64,000 nucleotides of DNA from NCBI RefSeq assembly GCF_002305895.1, contig NZ_CP022203.1, forward strand, positions 7,908,001-7,972,000, given 5' to 3'. A program made the translations under genes and the position numbers. This document shows positions 12,215-21,424 of the stretch, in pieces (the stretch's first letter is position 1; every line of letters begins with the position of its first letter). This stretch comes from Corallococcus macrosporus DSM 14697. GTDB lineage: Bacteria; Myxococcota; Myxococcia; Myxococcales; Myxococcaceae. Under the pieces are notes generated by a model that was not told the DNA's origin, searched no databases, and saw only the letters and a program-made list of their open reading frames with translations.

Positions 12215-13410
12215 TAGGGATTGATGGTCGTGACGTACTGCGTCTTGCCGTCCTCGACCTTGAGGACGACGGCGGACTTCACGGCGTTGCGCTGGGCATC
12301 CAGGGTGACGGTGCCCGCCACGCCCGGGAAGTCCTTCGTCTGCGCGATGGCGTCACGCACGGCCGGGCCGCTCAGGTCCTTGGCGCGCTCCAGGGCCGCC
12401 ACCGCCACGCGGGCCGAGTCGTAGCCCAGCGCGGCCAGGGCGTCCGGCACCGCGCCGTAGGCGGCCTTGTAGTCCGCGATGAACTTCTGCACGCGGGGGT
12501 CCGGGTTGTCCGGCGAGTAGTGGTTGGAGAAGTAGCTGCCCTCGATGGCGCTGGCGCCCAGCTCGAAGAGCTTCTCGGAGTCCCAGCCGTCGCCGCCCAT
12601 CAGCGGCACCTTCAGGCCCACCTCGCGCGCCTGGCGGGCGATGATGCCCACCTCGCTGTAGTAGCCCGGCACGTAGATGCCCTCCGGCTGCGACTTGCGG
12701 ATGGCGGTGAGCTGGGCGCGGTAGTCGGTGTCACCCTGGCTGTAGCTCTCCACGGCCGTCACCTTGCCGCCCATCTCCGTGAACTTGCGCGTGAAGACCT
12801 CCGCCAGGCCAATGGAGTACGCGCTCTTGTTGTCCTGGAGCACCGCCACGTTGTTCAGCTTCAGGTTCTCCCGCGCGAACTTCGCCATCACGAAGCCCTG
12901 GAACGGGTCGATGAAGCAGACGCGGAAGATGTAGTCACCCTTCGCGGTGACGGTGGGGTTGGTGGAGGACGGCGTAATCATGGGCACGCCCGCCGCCTGC
13001 GCCTTCTCCGCCATGGCCAGCGAGTTGGACGACGCCACGTCCCCCAGGATGAGCGCGACCTTGTCCTGGGTGATGAGCCGCGTGGCGGCCTGGGCGGCCT
13101 CCTCGGGCTTGCTCTGGTTGTCGTAGACGCGAATGGCCAGCTTCTTGCCCTTCACGCCGCCCGCGGCGTTGGCCTCCTTGAGGGCCAGCTCGATGCCGTT
13201 GCGGGTGGAGATGCCGAACGTCGCCTGGCCGCCAGTGAGCGAGCCCACCTGCCCGAGCAGGATGGAGTTCGCGTCCACCGGCGCCGCCCCCTGCCCCTGC
13301 GGCGCGGCCTGCGGGCCTCCTTCACCGGAAGGAGCAGGCTGCGTCTTCTTCTCGCAAGCGGCCGCCATGACGGCGAGCGCGGCGAGGAGCATCGGGGCAA
13401 GTCGTCGCAT
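12214..13410 (-). CDS. livK: Branched-chain amino acid ABC transporter, substrate-binding lipoprotein LivK
   Basis: A 398-residue periplasmic type I binding protein, lipid-anchored through the Cys of AVMAAACEKK. The mature domain starts after a Pro/Gly/Gln-rich linker with ILLGQVGSLTGGQATFGIS, typical of LivJ/LivK. MITPSSTNPTVT and GDGWDSEKLFELGASAIEG match ligand-pocket strands of the family. ATG 13410 gives the signal peptide MRRLAPMLLAALAVMAAAC and has GAAGGGA about 9 nt upstream. The frame extends 24 codons further up without a signal-like sequence. First gene of livKHMGF, so its upstream 123-bp gap should hold the operon promoter. Confidence 0.93.
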
Positions 13411-13533
13411 GCAGGGCTTCCCTTCTCGGAAACTGACACGGCAAAGCCCCGGTTTTCTAGGGGACACCTCTCCATGGGTCAAGCGCGCAGCCGACCCGTG
13501 CCCCCATCACGCACCCGCTGTGCGGCGCGTCAG

Positions 13534-14253
13534 TCAGGAGTGCAGCCCGTCCACCGGGCCGTCGTGAAGCACCTCGCCCCGCTCCTCCACCTCGGCCGTC
13601 TCTTTCCGAACGGTGGCGTGGACCTGCCGGAGCACCTCGTCGGTGTACCGGGAAACCGCGACCTCCTGCCAGACATGCACCGTCTTGGAGACCTCCACCC
13701 GCTCCTCGCGCAGCGGGATGACGAAGGTGCCCGCCTCGAAGGGCACCAGCCCCTCCAGCACCGGCCGGGCGGACGCCACGGCCTCGGGCGGCAGCGGCCC
13801 CTCCGCGGCCACCGCCTGTTCGGACACCCGCTCCACCAGCAGCTCCTCGCGGCGCACCGGCACGGAGAAGTGCCGCACCTCCGTCCGCACCACCTTGTGG
13901 ATGCGCACCTGCCCGGCCTCGCGCACCACGACGTGGGGATGCGCCTCCTCGCGGGCCAGGGGCACCACGAGCTCGCCGGGCGTCGCGAACTCGGCGGAGA
14001 GCACGGCCTCGGGGCGGCGGGCCTCCCCATGCGCCGCGTCCTCCTGCGTGGGGGACACCTCGTCCCGCGTCAACCCCAGGTGCACGTCGTCCCCGCGCAC
14101 GTCCACCACGTCGCCGTAGCGCGCGGTGAAGGCCTTCCGCCGCAGGAGCCCGCCTTCGATGGTGAAGGACTCCCCGCCACAGCCCACCACGGTGCCCAAC
14201 CGGGTCCCATCCGCCGTGAAGACCCGCATCCCTTCCCGTACGTCCGTGCGCAT
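13534..14253 (-). CDS. PRC-barrel-like plus DUF2382 (YsnF/AvaK-type) protein, copy 1
   Basis: A 239-residue soluble protein. Residues 1-60 (MRTDVREGMRVFTADGTRLG) resemble a small PRC-barrel-like beta domain, and about 105-230 form a DUF2382 domain with repeated charged strands (EEAHPHVVVREAGQVRIHK, VPVRREELLVERV). DUF2382 proteins such as YsnF are stress-associated but have no known biochemical activity. ATG 14253 has GAGGAG upstream. The protein is a paralogue of the one at 14986-15876, which is transcribed away from it, and a small membrane protein gene lies upstream on the same strand. Confidence 0.82.
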   Translation of the reverse strand: MRTDVREGMRVFTADGTRLGTVVGCGGESFTIEGGLLRRKAFTARYGDVVDVRGDDVHLGLTRDEVSPTQEDAAHGEARRPEAVLSAEFATPGELVVPLAREEAHPHVVVREAGQVRIHKVVRTEVRHFSVPVRREELLVERVSEQAVAAEGPLPPEAVASARPVLEGLVPFEAGTFVIPLREERVEVSKTVHVWQEVAVSRYTDEVLRQVHATVRKETAEVEERGEVLHDGPVDGLHS

Positions 14254-14287
14254 CGGAGGACTCCTCTCGTGTGGTGTGGTTCGTGGC

Positions 14288-14647
14288 TCACGCCCGGGTG
14301 GGCAGTCCAGGCTCGCTCCAGGGATGCTCCCGGCCATTCGGCCCGCGCCGGTGTGCTCGCAGCGGGGGAGGCGCCCTGTCCTCTCCCGGCGGCGCGGCGT
14401 CCGCGGGCGGAGGCGCGGGCACCAGGGCCAGGGCGGGAGGCGGCCGCGGCCGCGCGAGCCGGCTCGCCACCAGCGCGCCCAGCATGCCGGAGGCGCAGGC
14501 CACGCCCACCACGGGGCCGCGCAGGTCCGGCCGCAGCAGCCGGTGGAGGCCGCGCGCCACCAGGTGCGCCCCCACCCCCGCGACCGCGCCGCCCACCCAC
14601 GAGTCACCCCTGCGCCACGGTGCCCAGGTTCCCTGCCTGCTCCTCAT
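14288..14647 (-). CDS. Small Gly/Ala-rich membrane protein
   Basis: A 119-residue protein with a GGAVAGVGAHLVARGLHRLL helix and a hydrophobic helix GPVVGVACASGMLGALVASR, then a Pro/Arg-rich cytoplasmic-looking tail. ATG 14647 has GGGAGAA about 6 nt upstream. I do not recognise a family. The glycine-patterned helices resemble those of small stress-induced membrane proteins, but that is only impression. It lies 34 bp upstream of the DUF2382 gene on the same strand and is probably co-transcribed with it. Confidence 0.55.
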   Translation of the reverse strand: MRSRQGTWAPWRRGDSWVGGAVAGVGAHLVARGLHRLLRPDLRGPVVGVACASGMLGALVASRLARPRPPPALALVPAPPPADAAPPGEDRAPPPLRAHRRGPNGREHPWSEPGLPTRA

Positions 14648-14985
14648 GACGTTCTCCCGTCGGGTGCTCGGGGCTTGGAGGCCCGGGCGCACCTCGCCAG
14701 AAGATGGGGTGGGCCGCGGCGCCCTGGGAAGCCCCGGCCGCCGTGCCCCGCTCCGCGCCGCCCGGGCAGCCGAAAGGACAGGCGGGCGTTCGGGCGGGCA
14801 GGCGCGTTGCCGAGCCGACTGGCACTGTGTCCTTGGCCCCTGTCACCTGGACGACGCGCTCACACCTTCCAAAGGACCGGGGTGGGAAACCCCAGGGCCT
14901 CGCGCACGCACGCGAGGCCTCCACCAGCACCGGGGCCCAGGGTGTGGCCAGCCAGTCCACCCGCCCCGGCCACGAGGAGCCAGCC
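14648..14985. promoter_or_regulatory. 338-bp divergent intergenic region between the two DUF2382 transcription units
   Basis: No supported gene is present here. It must hold promoters for both the leftward small membrane protein/DUF2382 pair and the rightward DUF2382 gene. GAGGAG at 14974-14979 is the ribosome-binding site of the rightward gene. I could not find a convincing -35/-10 or -24/-12 pair. The one striking element is the perfect inverted repeat listed separately. Confidence 0.5.
14896..14919. repeat. Perfect 9-bp inverted repeat upstream of the rightward DUF2382 gene
   Basis: GGCCTCGCG at 14896-14904 and CGCGAGGCC at 14911-14919 are exact reverse complements around a 6-nt spacer, ending 66 bp before ATG 14986. 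It could be an operator for a dimeric regulator or a 5'-UTR hairpin. Confidence 0.5.
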
Positions 14986-15876
14986 ATGTACCAGCGCAGC
15001 GACATCAAGGAAGGGATGGTTGTCCGCAGCATCGACGGCGAGAAGCTCGGCAAGGTCTTCGCGGTCGGCGAAGGGGAGTTCCACATCGAGAAGGGCCTCT
15101 TCTTCCCGAAGGACTACCTGGTCCGGTACTCGGAGGTCAGCCGCATCGACGGCTCGGAGATCATCCTCAGCCACGGCAAGGAGGCGCTGAGCCGGCTGAC
15201 GGATGAGCGCCGCACGGACACCATCGCGGGCACCGGCGGCGGCGCGGGCGTGGGCCCGGGCGCGGTGGGCATGGGCGCCGAACGAGGCGAGGCCCGCACC
15301 CGCTCAGGCATGGACGCCACCACGGACACGGTGGGCCGCAAGGAGGCCTACGACACGCGCCTGGGCAGGGACGCCCGCGGCGGCACCGGCCTGGACGCGG
15401 ACGCCGCGGCCCTGAGAGCGTCGGACACCGGCGTGGGCGCGCGCGGCATCCACGGCCGCGAGGAGGACGTCACCATCCCCCTGCACAAGGAGGAGGTGGA
15501 CGTGCTCAAGCGGGACGTCCAGGCCGGTGAGGTCCGCGTCCACAAGGACGTGGTGGAGGAGGACCGGGAGCTGGACGTGCCGGTGCGCCGCGAGCGCGTC
15601 CGCGTGGAGCGCCGCGACGTCAGCCCGGGACGCCCGGCCATGAACGCCTCCTTCCAGGAGGAGACGGTCGTCGTCCCGCTGCGCGCCGAGGAGGTGGAGG
15701 TCCAGAAGCGCGCCGTCGTCGACGAGGAGGTCGTCATCCACAAGGACGAGGTGGACGAGGAGCGCCACATCTCCGAGCACGTGCGCCGGGAAGAGGTGGA
15801 CGTGCGCACCGAGGGCGAGGAGCGCGCCCGCACGCTGAACGCGCCTTCGGACGACCCGCTCAAGCGCGGGTACTGA
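14986..15876 (+). CDS. PRC-barrel plus DUF2382 (YsnF/AvaK-type) protein, copy 2
   Basis: A 296-residue soluble protein. Residues 1-70 form a PRC-barrel-like domain (MYQRSDIKEGMVVRSIDGEK). A Gly/Ala-rich linker of about 90 residues follows, then a DUF2382 domain with alternating charged strands (EEDVTIPLHKEEVDVLKRD, VRVHKDVVEEDRELDVPV, EEEVVIHKDEVDEERHISEH as overlapping pieces). ATG 14986 has GAGGAG 6 nt upstream. It shares domain order with the divergent gene at 13534-14253 but is longer by the linker. DUF2382 proteins are often induced by stress, and their activity is unknown. A strong hairpin follows the stop. Confidence 0.86.
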   Translation: MYQRSDIKEGMVVRSIDGEKLGKVFAVGEGEFHIEKGLFFPKDYLVRYSEVSRIDGSEIILSHGKEALSRLTDERRTDTIAGTGGGAGVGPGAVGMGAERGEARTRSGMDATTDTVGRKEAYDTRLGRDARGGTGLDADAAALRASDTGVGARGIHGREEDVTIPLHKEEVDVLKRDVQAGEVRVHKDVVEEDRELDVPVRRERVRVERRDVSPGRPAMNASFQEETVVVPLRAEEVEVQKRAVVDEEVVIHKDEVDEERHISEHVRREEVDVRTEGEERARTLNAPSDDPLKRGY

Positions 15877-15884
15877 GCGCGCCG

Positions 15885-15926
15885 CGGACCGGCCCCTCCC
15901 TCCTCCCGGGAGGGGCCGCGCGTCCG
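15885..15926. terminator. Strong bidirectional terminator-like hairpin
   Basis: GGCCCCTCCC at 15891-15900 pairs perfectly with GGGAGGGGCC at 15908-15917 (10 bp, 7-nt loop), and CGGAC/GTCCG at the base can extend it. It lies between two converging genes. Confidence 0.65.
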
Positions 15927-15927
15927 G

Positions 15928-17451
15928 TCAGGGCGAGGCCTTCAGGTGCCGGGGGCGCATGATGGGTGTCTCGCCCCGGGCCTCCCCTTCCGAGAGGCGT
16001 GGCCCCGGGTGCGGGCCGTCCAGCTGCACGAACTCGCGGTGCCGGTCGGCGAAGTGCGCCGCCATCAGCCGCGCCAGCTCCGAGTCGCTCGCCGGACGGC
16101 AGGCGTCCGCCAGGCGGTCCGCCATCTCCCGCGCGCTACCGAAGCGCGCCTCCGGACGCTTGGCCAGCGCCGTCTCCAGCACCTTCCACACCGCCCGGGG
16201 GATTCGCGAAGGGCGCGGCGGCAGGGCCTCGTCACAGATGGCATGCATGGTGGCCAGCTCATCCGGCTTCTCGAAGGCCCGAGCGCCCGTGAGCGCCTGG
16301 TACAGCACCAGCCCCATGGCGAACAGGTCGCTGCGCGCGTCCAGCCTCATGCCCCGCGCCTGCTCGGGAGACATGTACAGCGGCTTGCCCTTCACGATGC
16401 CCGGCAGCGTCACCGTGCGCTGGGCGCGGGCCTTGGCCACGCCGAAGTCCAGCACCTTCACCCGCCCGTCGAACCCCACCATGAGGTTGTGCGGAGACAA
16501 GTCCCGGTGCACCAGCTCGAGCGGCGCGCCGTCCTCGCCTCGCAGCACGTGCGCCTCGTGCAGCCCCGCCAGGCCCTGACACACCACGCTCACCGCCTGC
16601 GCCGTCTCCAGCGGGCCCCGGGCGGCGCGGATGAGCCGCTCCAGGTCCACGCCCCGCACCAGCTCCATGGCGATGTAGTACGCGCCCTCCGCCTCGCCGA
16701 AGTCGTAGACGTGGACCAGGTTGGGGTGGGAGAGCCGCAGGCCGATGCGGGCCTCGTCCAGGAACTGCTGGACGATGGAGGGGTCCGAGGACAGGTGCGG
16801 GAGGATGCGCTTGAGCGCCACCAGCCGGCCCAGCCCCTCCGGGCCCCGGGTCCGCGCCACCAGCACCTGCGCCATGCCGCCGGTGCCCAGCGGCGTCACC
16901 ACCTCATAGCGGCCGATGTGGCCCCGTGACGCCGGGGCGGCCTCCGCGGTGAGCGCGTCCAGCCGCGCCAGCGCGCCCTTGCCGTCCGTCAGCGCCAGGA
17001 AGCCCAGCACGGCGGTGTCGAGCTGCTCGCCGATGGCCTCCACCAGCTTCATCACCAACCCGCCGCCGCCGTCAAAGTTCCCCTCCACCACCAGCCCCAG
17101 GCCGCCCAGGTCCAGGCTGCCCAGCGCCAGGCGCGTGCAGAAGAGCGTCCGCCCGTCCTTCAGCTTGTGGACGCCTGGCCAGCGCACCGCCTCCTGGACG
17201 TCCACGCCGGGCTCGCCCAGCACGCGCGTCAGCACCGGGCCGCGCGTCCCCCGCAGGGACACGAAGCCGGCGCGCGCATGCACCAGCCGGGCACACTGCG
17301 TGAGGAACACGTCGACCCCGGAGTCCAGGTCCAGGCCGCGCTCCAGGCAGTCCTCCAGGATGACGTCGGCCATCCGGTGCACGGAGACCAGACCCCGGAG
17401 AAAAACGACCTCTTCCTCTAATGAGGGGAAATCCACGGGCGCATTCAACAC
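15928..17451 (-). CDS. Ser/Thr protein kinase with N-terminal GAF-like domain
   Basis: A 507-residue eukaryotic-like kinase. Residues about 1-165 look like a GAF-type sensor (VFLTQCARLVHARAGFVSLRG). The kinase domain covers about 180-450 and seems active: Gly loop LGTGGMAQVLVA, catalytic Lys in VALKRIL, HRDLSPHNLMV catalytic loop, DFGVAKA, and GKPLYMSPEQARG activation segment. HRDLSPHN instead of HRDLKPEN is the usual form in myxobacteria. No transmembrane segment is seen, so it is cytoplasmic. The start is GTG 17451, with AAGGGA about 10 nt upstream. The C-terminal 40 residues are polar and unstructured-looking. Confidence 0.92.
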   Translation of the reverse strand: MLNAPVDFPSLEEEVVFLRGLVSVHRMADVILEDCLERGLDLDSGVDVFLTQCARLVHARAGFVSLRGTRGPVLTRVLGEPGVDVQEAVRWPGVHKLKDGRTLFCTRLALGSLDLGGLGLVVEGNFDGGGGLVMKLVEAIGEQLDTAVLGFLALTDGKGALARLDALTAEAAPASRGHIGRYEVVTPLGTGGMAQVLVARTRGPEGLGRLVALKRILPHLSSDPSIVQQFLDEARIGLRLSHPNLVHVYDFGEAEGAYYIAMELVRGVDLERLIRAARGPLETAQAVSVVCQGLAGLHEAHVLRGEDGAPLELVHRDLSPHNLMVGFDGRVKVLDFGVAKARAQRTVTLPGIVKGKPLYMSPEQARGMRLDARSDLFAMGLVLYQALTGARAFEKPDELATMHAICDEALPPRPSRIPRAVWKVLETALAKRPEARFGSAREMADRLADACRPASDSELARLMAAHFADRHREFVQLDGPHPGPRLSEGEARGETPIMRPRHLKASP

Positions 17452-17491
17452 CCGGGACGTCCCTTCCGGAAAGCCGGCGCCGCGCGGGGGA

Positions 17492-17788
17492 CTACACGCG
17501 CTCCCGGTCCTTCAACGGCGACACGGCCGAAAGGTGCTCGGGCGTGCCGGAGCGGAGCGCCCGCGGCTGGGGGGCATCGATCAGCCCATGCGCCTCCAGC
17601 ACGTGCTCCAGGTGCGCCACGCGCTCGCGGAGCATCCGGACGTCCATGCCGCCGTGCTGGGCCTCCTTCAGCCGGATGAAGGCCTCCACCAGGGGCTTGA
17701 GGGAGAAGCGGAGGGTGAGCCCGAACAGGGGCACCCCCACCACCATGGCGGTGATGAGGGACACGACGATGCCTTCGGTGACGTCCAT
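17492..17788 (-). CDS. Small membrane protein with C-terminal coiled coil
   Basis: A 98-residue protein with one N-terminal transmembrane helix (IVVSLITAMVVGVPLFGL) and a cytoplasmic helix with heptad-like hydrophobics (VRMLRERVAHLEHVLEAHG). I recognise no family. A GGAG lies 10 nt before ATG 17788. It ends 40 bp before the kinase start on the same strand, so the two may be co-transcribed, and it could help anchor the otherwise soluble kinase, which is speculation. It lies downstream of dnaK with a 69-bp gap. Confidence 0.6.
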   Translation of the reverse strand: MDVTEGIVVSLITAMVVGVPLFGLTLRFSLKPLVEAFIRLKEAQHGGMDVRMLRERVAHLEHVLEAHGLIDAPQPRALRSGTPEHLSAVSPLKDRERV

Positions 17789-17857
17789 GGGATGCGCTCC
17801 AGGTGGGGACTGCGCGGCGGACAGTCTACGCCGGAGCGCGGGAACGATTGCGAGCGC

Positions 17858-19681
<1,824 letters not shown>

Positions 19682-19686
19682 GTTGG

Positions 19687-20616
19687 TTACTGACTCCCCC
19701 CGGAAGAGTTCTCGGACTGCTCGGGCGCCGCGGGCGCCTCGGTGTCGGACGGCGTAGCGGATTCCGCGGCGGCCGGCGGCTCGGCGGCGGCCGGCGGCTC
19801 GGCGGCGGCCGGCGGCTCGGCGGCGGCGACCGGCTCCGCGGGCGCGCGCGCGACGACGACCATGGCCGGACGCACCAGCCGCTCGTTGAGGTAGAAGCCG
19901 CGGACGACCTCGTAGGACACGTGGCCGGCGGGGACGTCCGCCGTCTCCACCTGCTGGATGGCCTCGTGGATGCGCGGGTCGAAGGGCTGGCCCTTGGCGC
20001 TGAAGCCCTTCACGCCGTGGCGGCCCAGCGCGTCCTCGAAGGACTTGCGCGTCATGGCCACGCCCTTCTCGAAGCTCTCCAGGTCCGGTGATTTGGCCGC
20101 CGCGTCGAGCGCGCGGTCCAGGTTGTCCATCACCGGGAGCAGGTCCTTGAGCAGCCGCTCCGCGCCGAAGCGCTGGACCTCCTCCTTCTCCTTCTGCGCG
20201 CGCTTGCGGTAGTTCTCCAGGTCCGCGGCGTGACGCACGGTGCGCTCCTGCGCCTCCTTCGCGCGCTCGTGGGCCTCGCGCAGGCGCTCCATCGTCTCGC
20301 GGCCCTTGGCCTGGCTGAACTCGAGCTGGGCCTTGAGGGACTCCACCTCCTGGCGGAGCGCGGCCACGTCGTCGGACGGGGGCGCCTCGGCGGCGGGCGG
20401 TGGTGGGGAAGTAGTGTCTGCGGGGGACGGGGACGCGTCGGCCTCCACCGGGGCGGACGGGCCTGGCGCCCCCACCTCGATGACGGTCACCTCGTCCTCT
20501 TCGTCCATGTGACGCTCGACGCTGCGAACCGCCGCGTCGATGACGTCCTGCCCGATGTCTGTCTGGATTCTGCTCTTGTCGTTCGAGCCGGCCACGGCGC
20601 GCACTATCTCACGCAC
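19687..20616 (-). CDS. grpE: Nucleotide exchange factor GrpE with extended termini
   Basis: A 309-residue co-chaperone that releases ADP from DnaK. The conserved core lies at about 100-260: coiled-coil helix, [29 protein letters not shown] and [14 protein letters not shown]. The usual GrpE is about 190 residues. This one has a longer acidic/Pro-rich N-terminus and a C-terminal tail of repeated EPPAAA units. GTG 20616 is preferred because TGGAGG at 20624-20629 sits 7 nt upstream, whereas the upstream TTG 20631 lacks a ribosome-binding site. It directly precedes dnaK. Confidence 0.93.
   Translation of the reverse strand: MREIVRAVAGSNDKSRIQTDIGQDVIDAAVRSVERHMDEEDEVTVIEVGAPGPSAPVEADASPSPADTTSPPPPAAEAPPSDDVAALRQEVESLKAQLEFSQAKGRETMERLREAHERAKEAQERTVRHAADLENYRKRAQKEKEEVQRFGAERLLKDLLPVMDNLDRALDAAAKSPDLESFEKGVAMTRKSFEDALGRHGVKGFSAKGQPFDPRIHEAIQQVETADVPAGHVSYEVVRGFYLNERLVRPAMVVVARAPAEPVAAAEPPAAAEPPAAAEPPAAAESATPSDTEAPAAPEQSENSSGGSQ
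19766..19819. repeat. Three exact 18-bp tandem repeats in the grpE 3' end
   Basis: The unit GCGGCGGCCGGCGGCTCG occurs at 19766-19783, 19784-19801 and 19802-19819 and encodes the six-residue EPPAAA-type units of the GrpE tail. The copy number is likely to vary by slippage. Confidence 0.85.
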
Positions 20617-20642
20617 CGCGGGTCCCTCCAAATGGCGAGAAG

Positions 20643-20674
20643 GACAAAGGAAACCGGCCTGCCCCCAGGCAGGC
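20643..20674 (-). terminator. Intrinsic terminator after the histone-like gene
   Basis: On the minus strand, GCCTGCC (20674-20668) pairs with GGCAGGC (20663-20657) over a 4-nt loop and is followed by a T-rich tail (CGGTTTCCTTTG). It would separate the histone-like gene from grpE, or attenuate read-through into grpE. Confidence 0.6.
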
Positions 20675-20696
20675 GGGCTTCACGTCCAGCGGAACT

Positions 20697-21212
20697 TCAC
20701 GCTCCGGCGGTGTTCTTGGAGGCGGGCTTCTTCGGGCGGCCAATCGTCTTCTTGGAACCCGAAACAGCCTTCTTGGCCGTCTTGGTGGCGGCGCCCTTGG
20801 CCGCGGCGGCGGGCTTCTTGCGGCCAATGGACTTGCCCCCGGCCTTCTTCGCGGCGGGGCGCGAGGCGCTGGCCTTGGGGGCCCTGGCCTCGGCCGCGGG
20901 CTCGGACGCCGGCTGGGCGGGGCGCGAGGGAGCGGCCTGCTTGTCGCCCTCCTCGTTCGTGAAGGCGCGCTCGACGGCGCCCTCGACCTGACGCACCGCG
21001 ACTTCAATCTTCTCCGCGGCCACCTTGCTGGAGGCGGCGGCCCAGGTGCGGAGCTGCTCCAGGCCCTCCTTCACCTTGGCCTGGTTCTGGGGGTCCTTCA
21101 CTTCCTTGAGGAGGCGCTGCGCCTCGCCGCGCAGGTCGTCGGTGGTGCGCTTGAGCTCGTCACCGGTGCGCTTGAGGAAGTCCATCAACTGCTTGTCCCA
21201 CTTGTTGGCCAT
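20697..21212 (-). CDS. Coiled-coil protein with histone H1-like Lys/Ala/Pro tail
   Basis: A 171-residue protein. Residues 1-85 are amphipathic helix (MANKWDKQLMDFLKRTGDEL, then RLLKEVKDPQNQAKVKEGLE). The rest is a basic, low-complexity tail with KKPAAAAKGAATKTAKKA and IGRKKP/IGRPKKP motifs like histone H1 tails and AT-hook cores, suggesting nucleic acid binding. ATG 21212 has GGAGGA about 9 nt upstream, whereas the longer upstream frame looks non-coding. It lies just upstream of grpE-dnaK, but a terminator-like hairpin separates them. The role is unknown. It may be a nucleoid or polyanion-binding protein. Confidence 0.8.
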   Translation of the reverse strand: MANKWDKQLMDFLKRTGDELKRTTDDLRGEAQRLLKEVKDPQNQAKVKEGLEQLRTWAAASSKVAAEKIEVAVRQVEGAVERAFTNEEGDKQAAPSRPAQPASEPAAEARAPKASASRPAAKKAGGKSIGRKKPAAAAKGAATKTAKKAVSGSKKTIGRPKKPASKNTAGA

Positions 21213-21424
21213 CTGCCGTGTCCTCCATGGGGCGGACCGCCCCCCCAATCCTCCACCATTCCACTCTACGTCTCCCCAGAAGCGCAAAGCCTTCCGGTGG
21301 TTCCCTGACTTGAAACACGCATGAGGGCGGTGGCCATTGCCTCGTGCATGCGGAAGTCGGCCAGGGGTAGAGTGCGCCCTTCGCGGGCTGTGTGCTTCGA
21401 CGCCCGCGCTGGAGCCCGCCCGAT

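Noticed and set aside
14820-14850. TGGCAC at about 14819 as a sigma-54 promoter
   Set aside because: The -12 element is missing at the required distance.
15928-17451. Idea that the Ser/Thr kinase is a pseudokinase because of its unusual HRDLSPHN loop
   Set aside because: Lys, HRD Asp, Asn and DFG are all present. The Ser/Pro/His change is normal in myxobacterial kinases.
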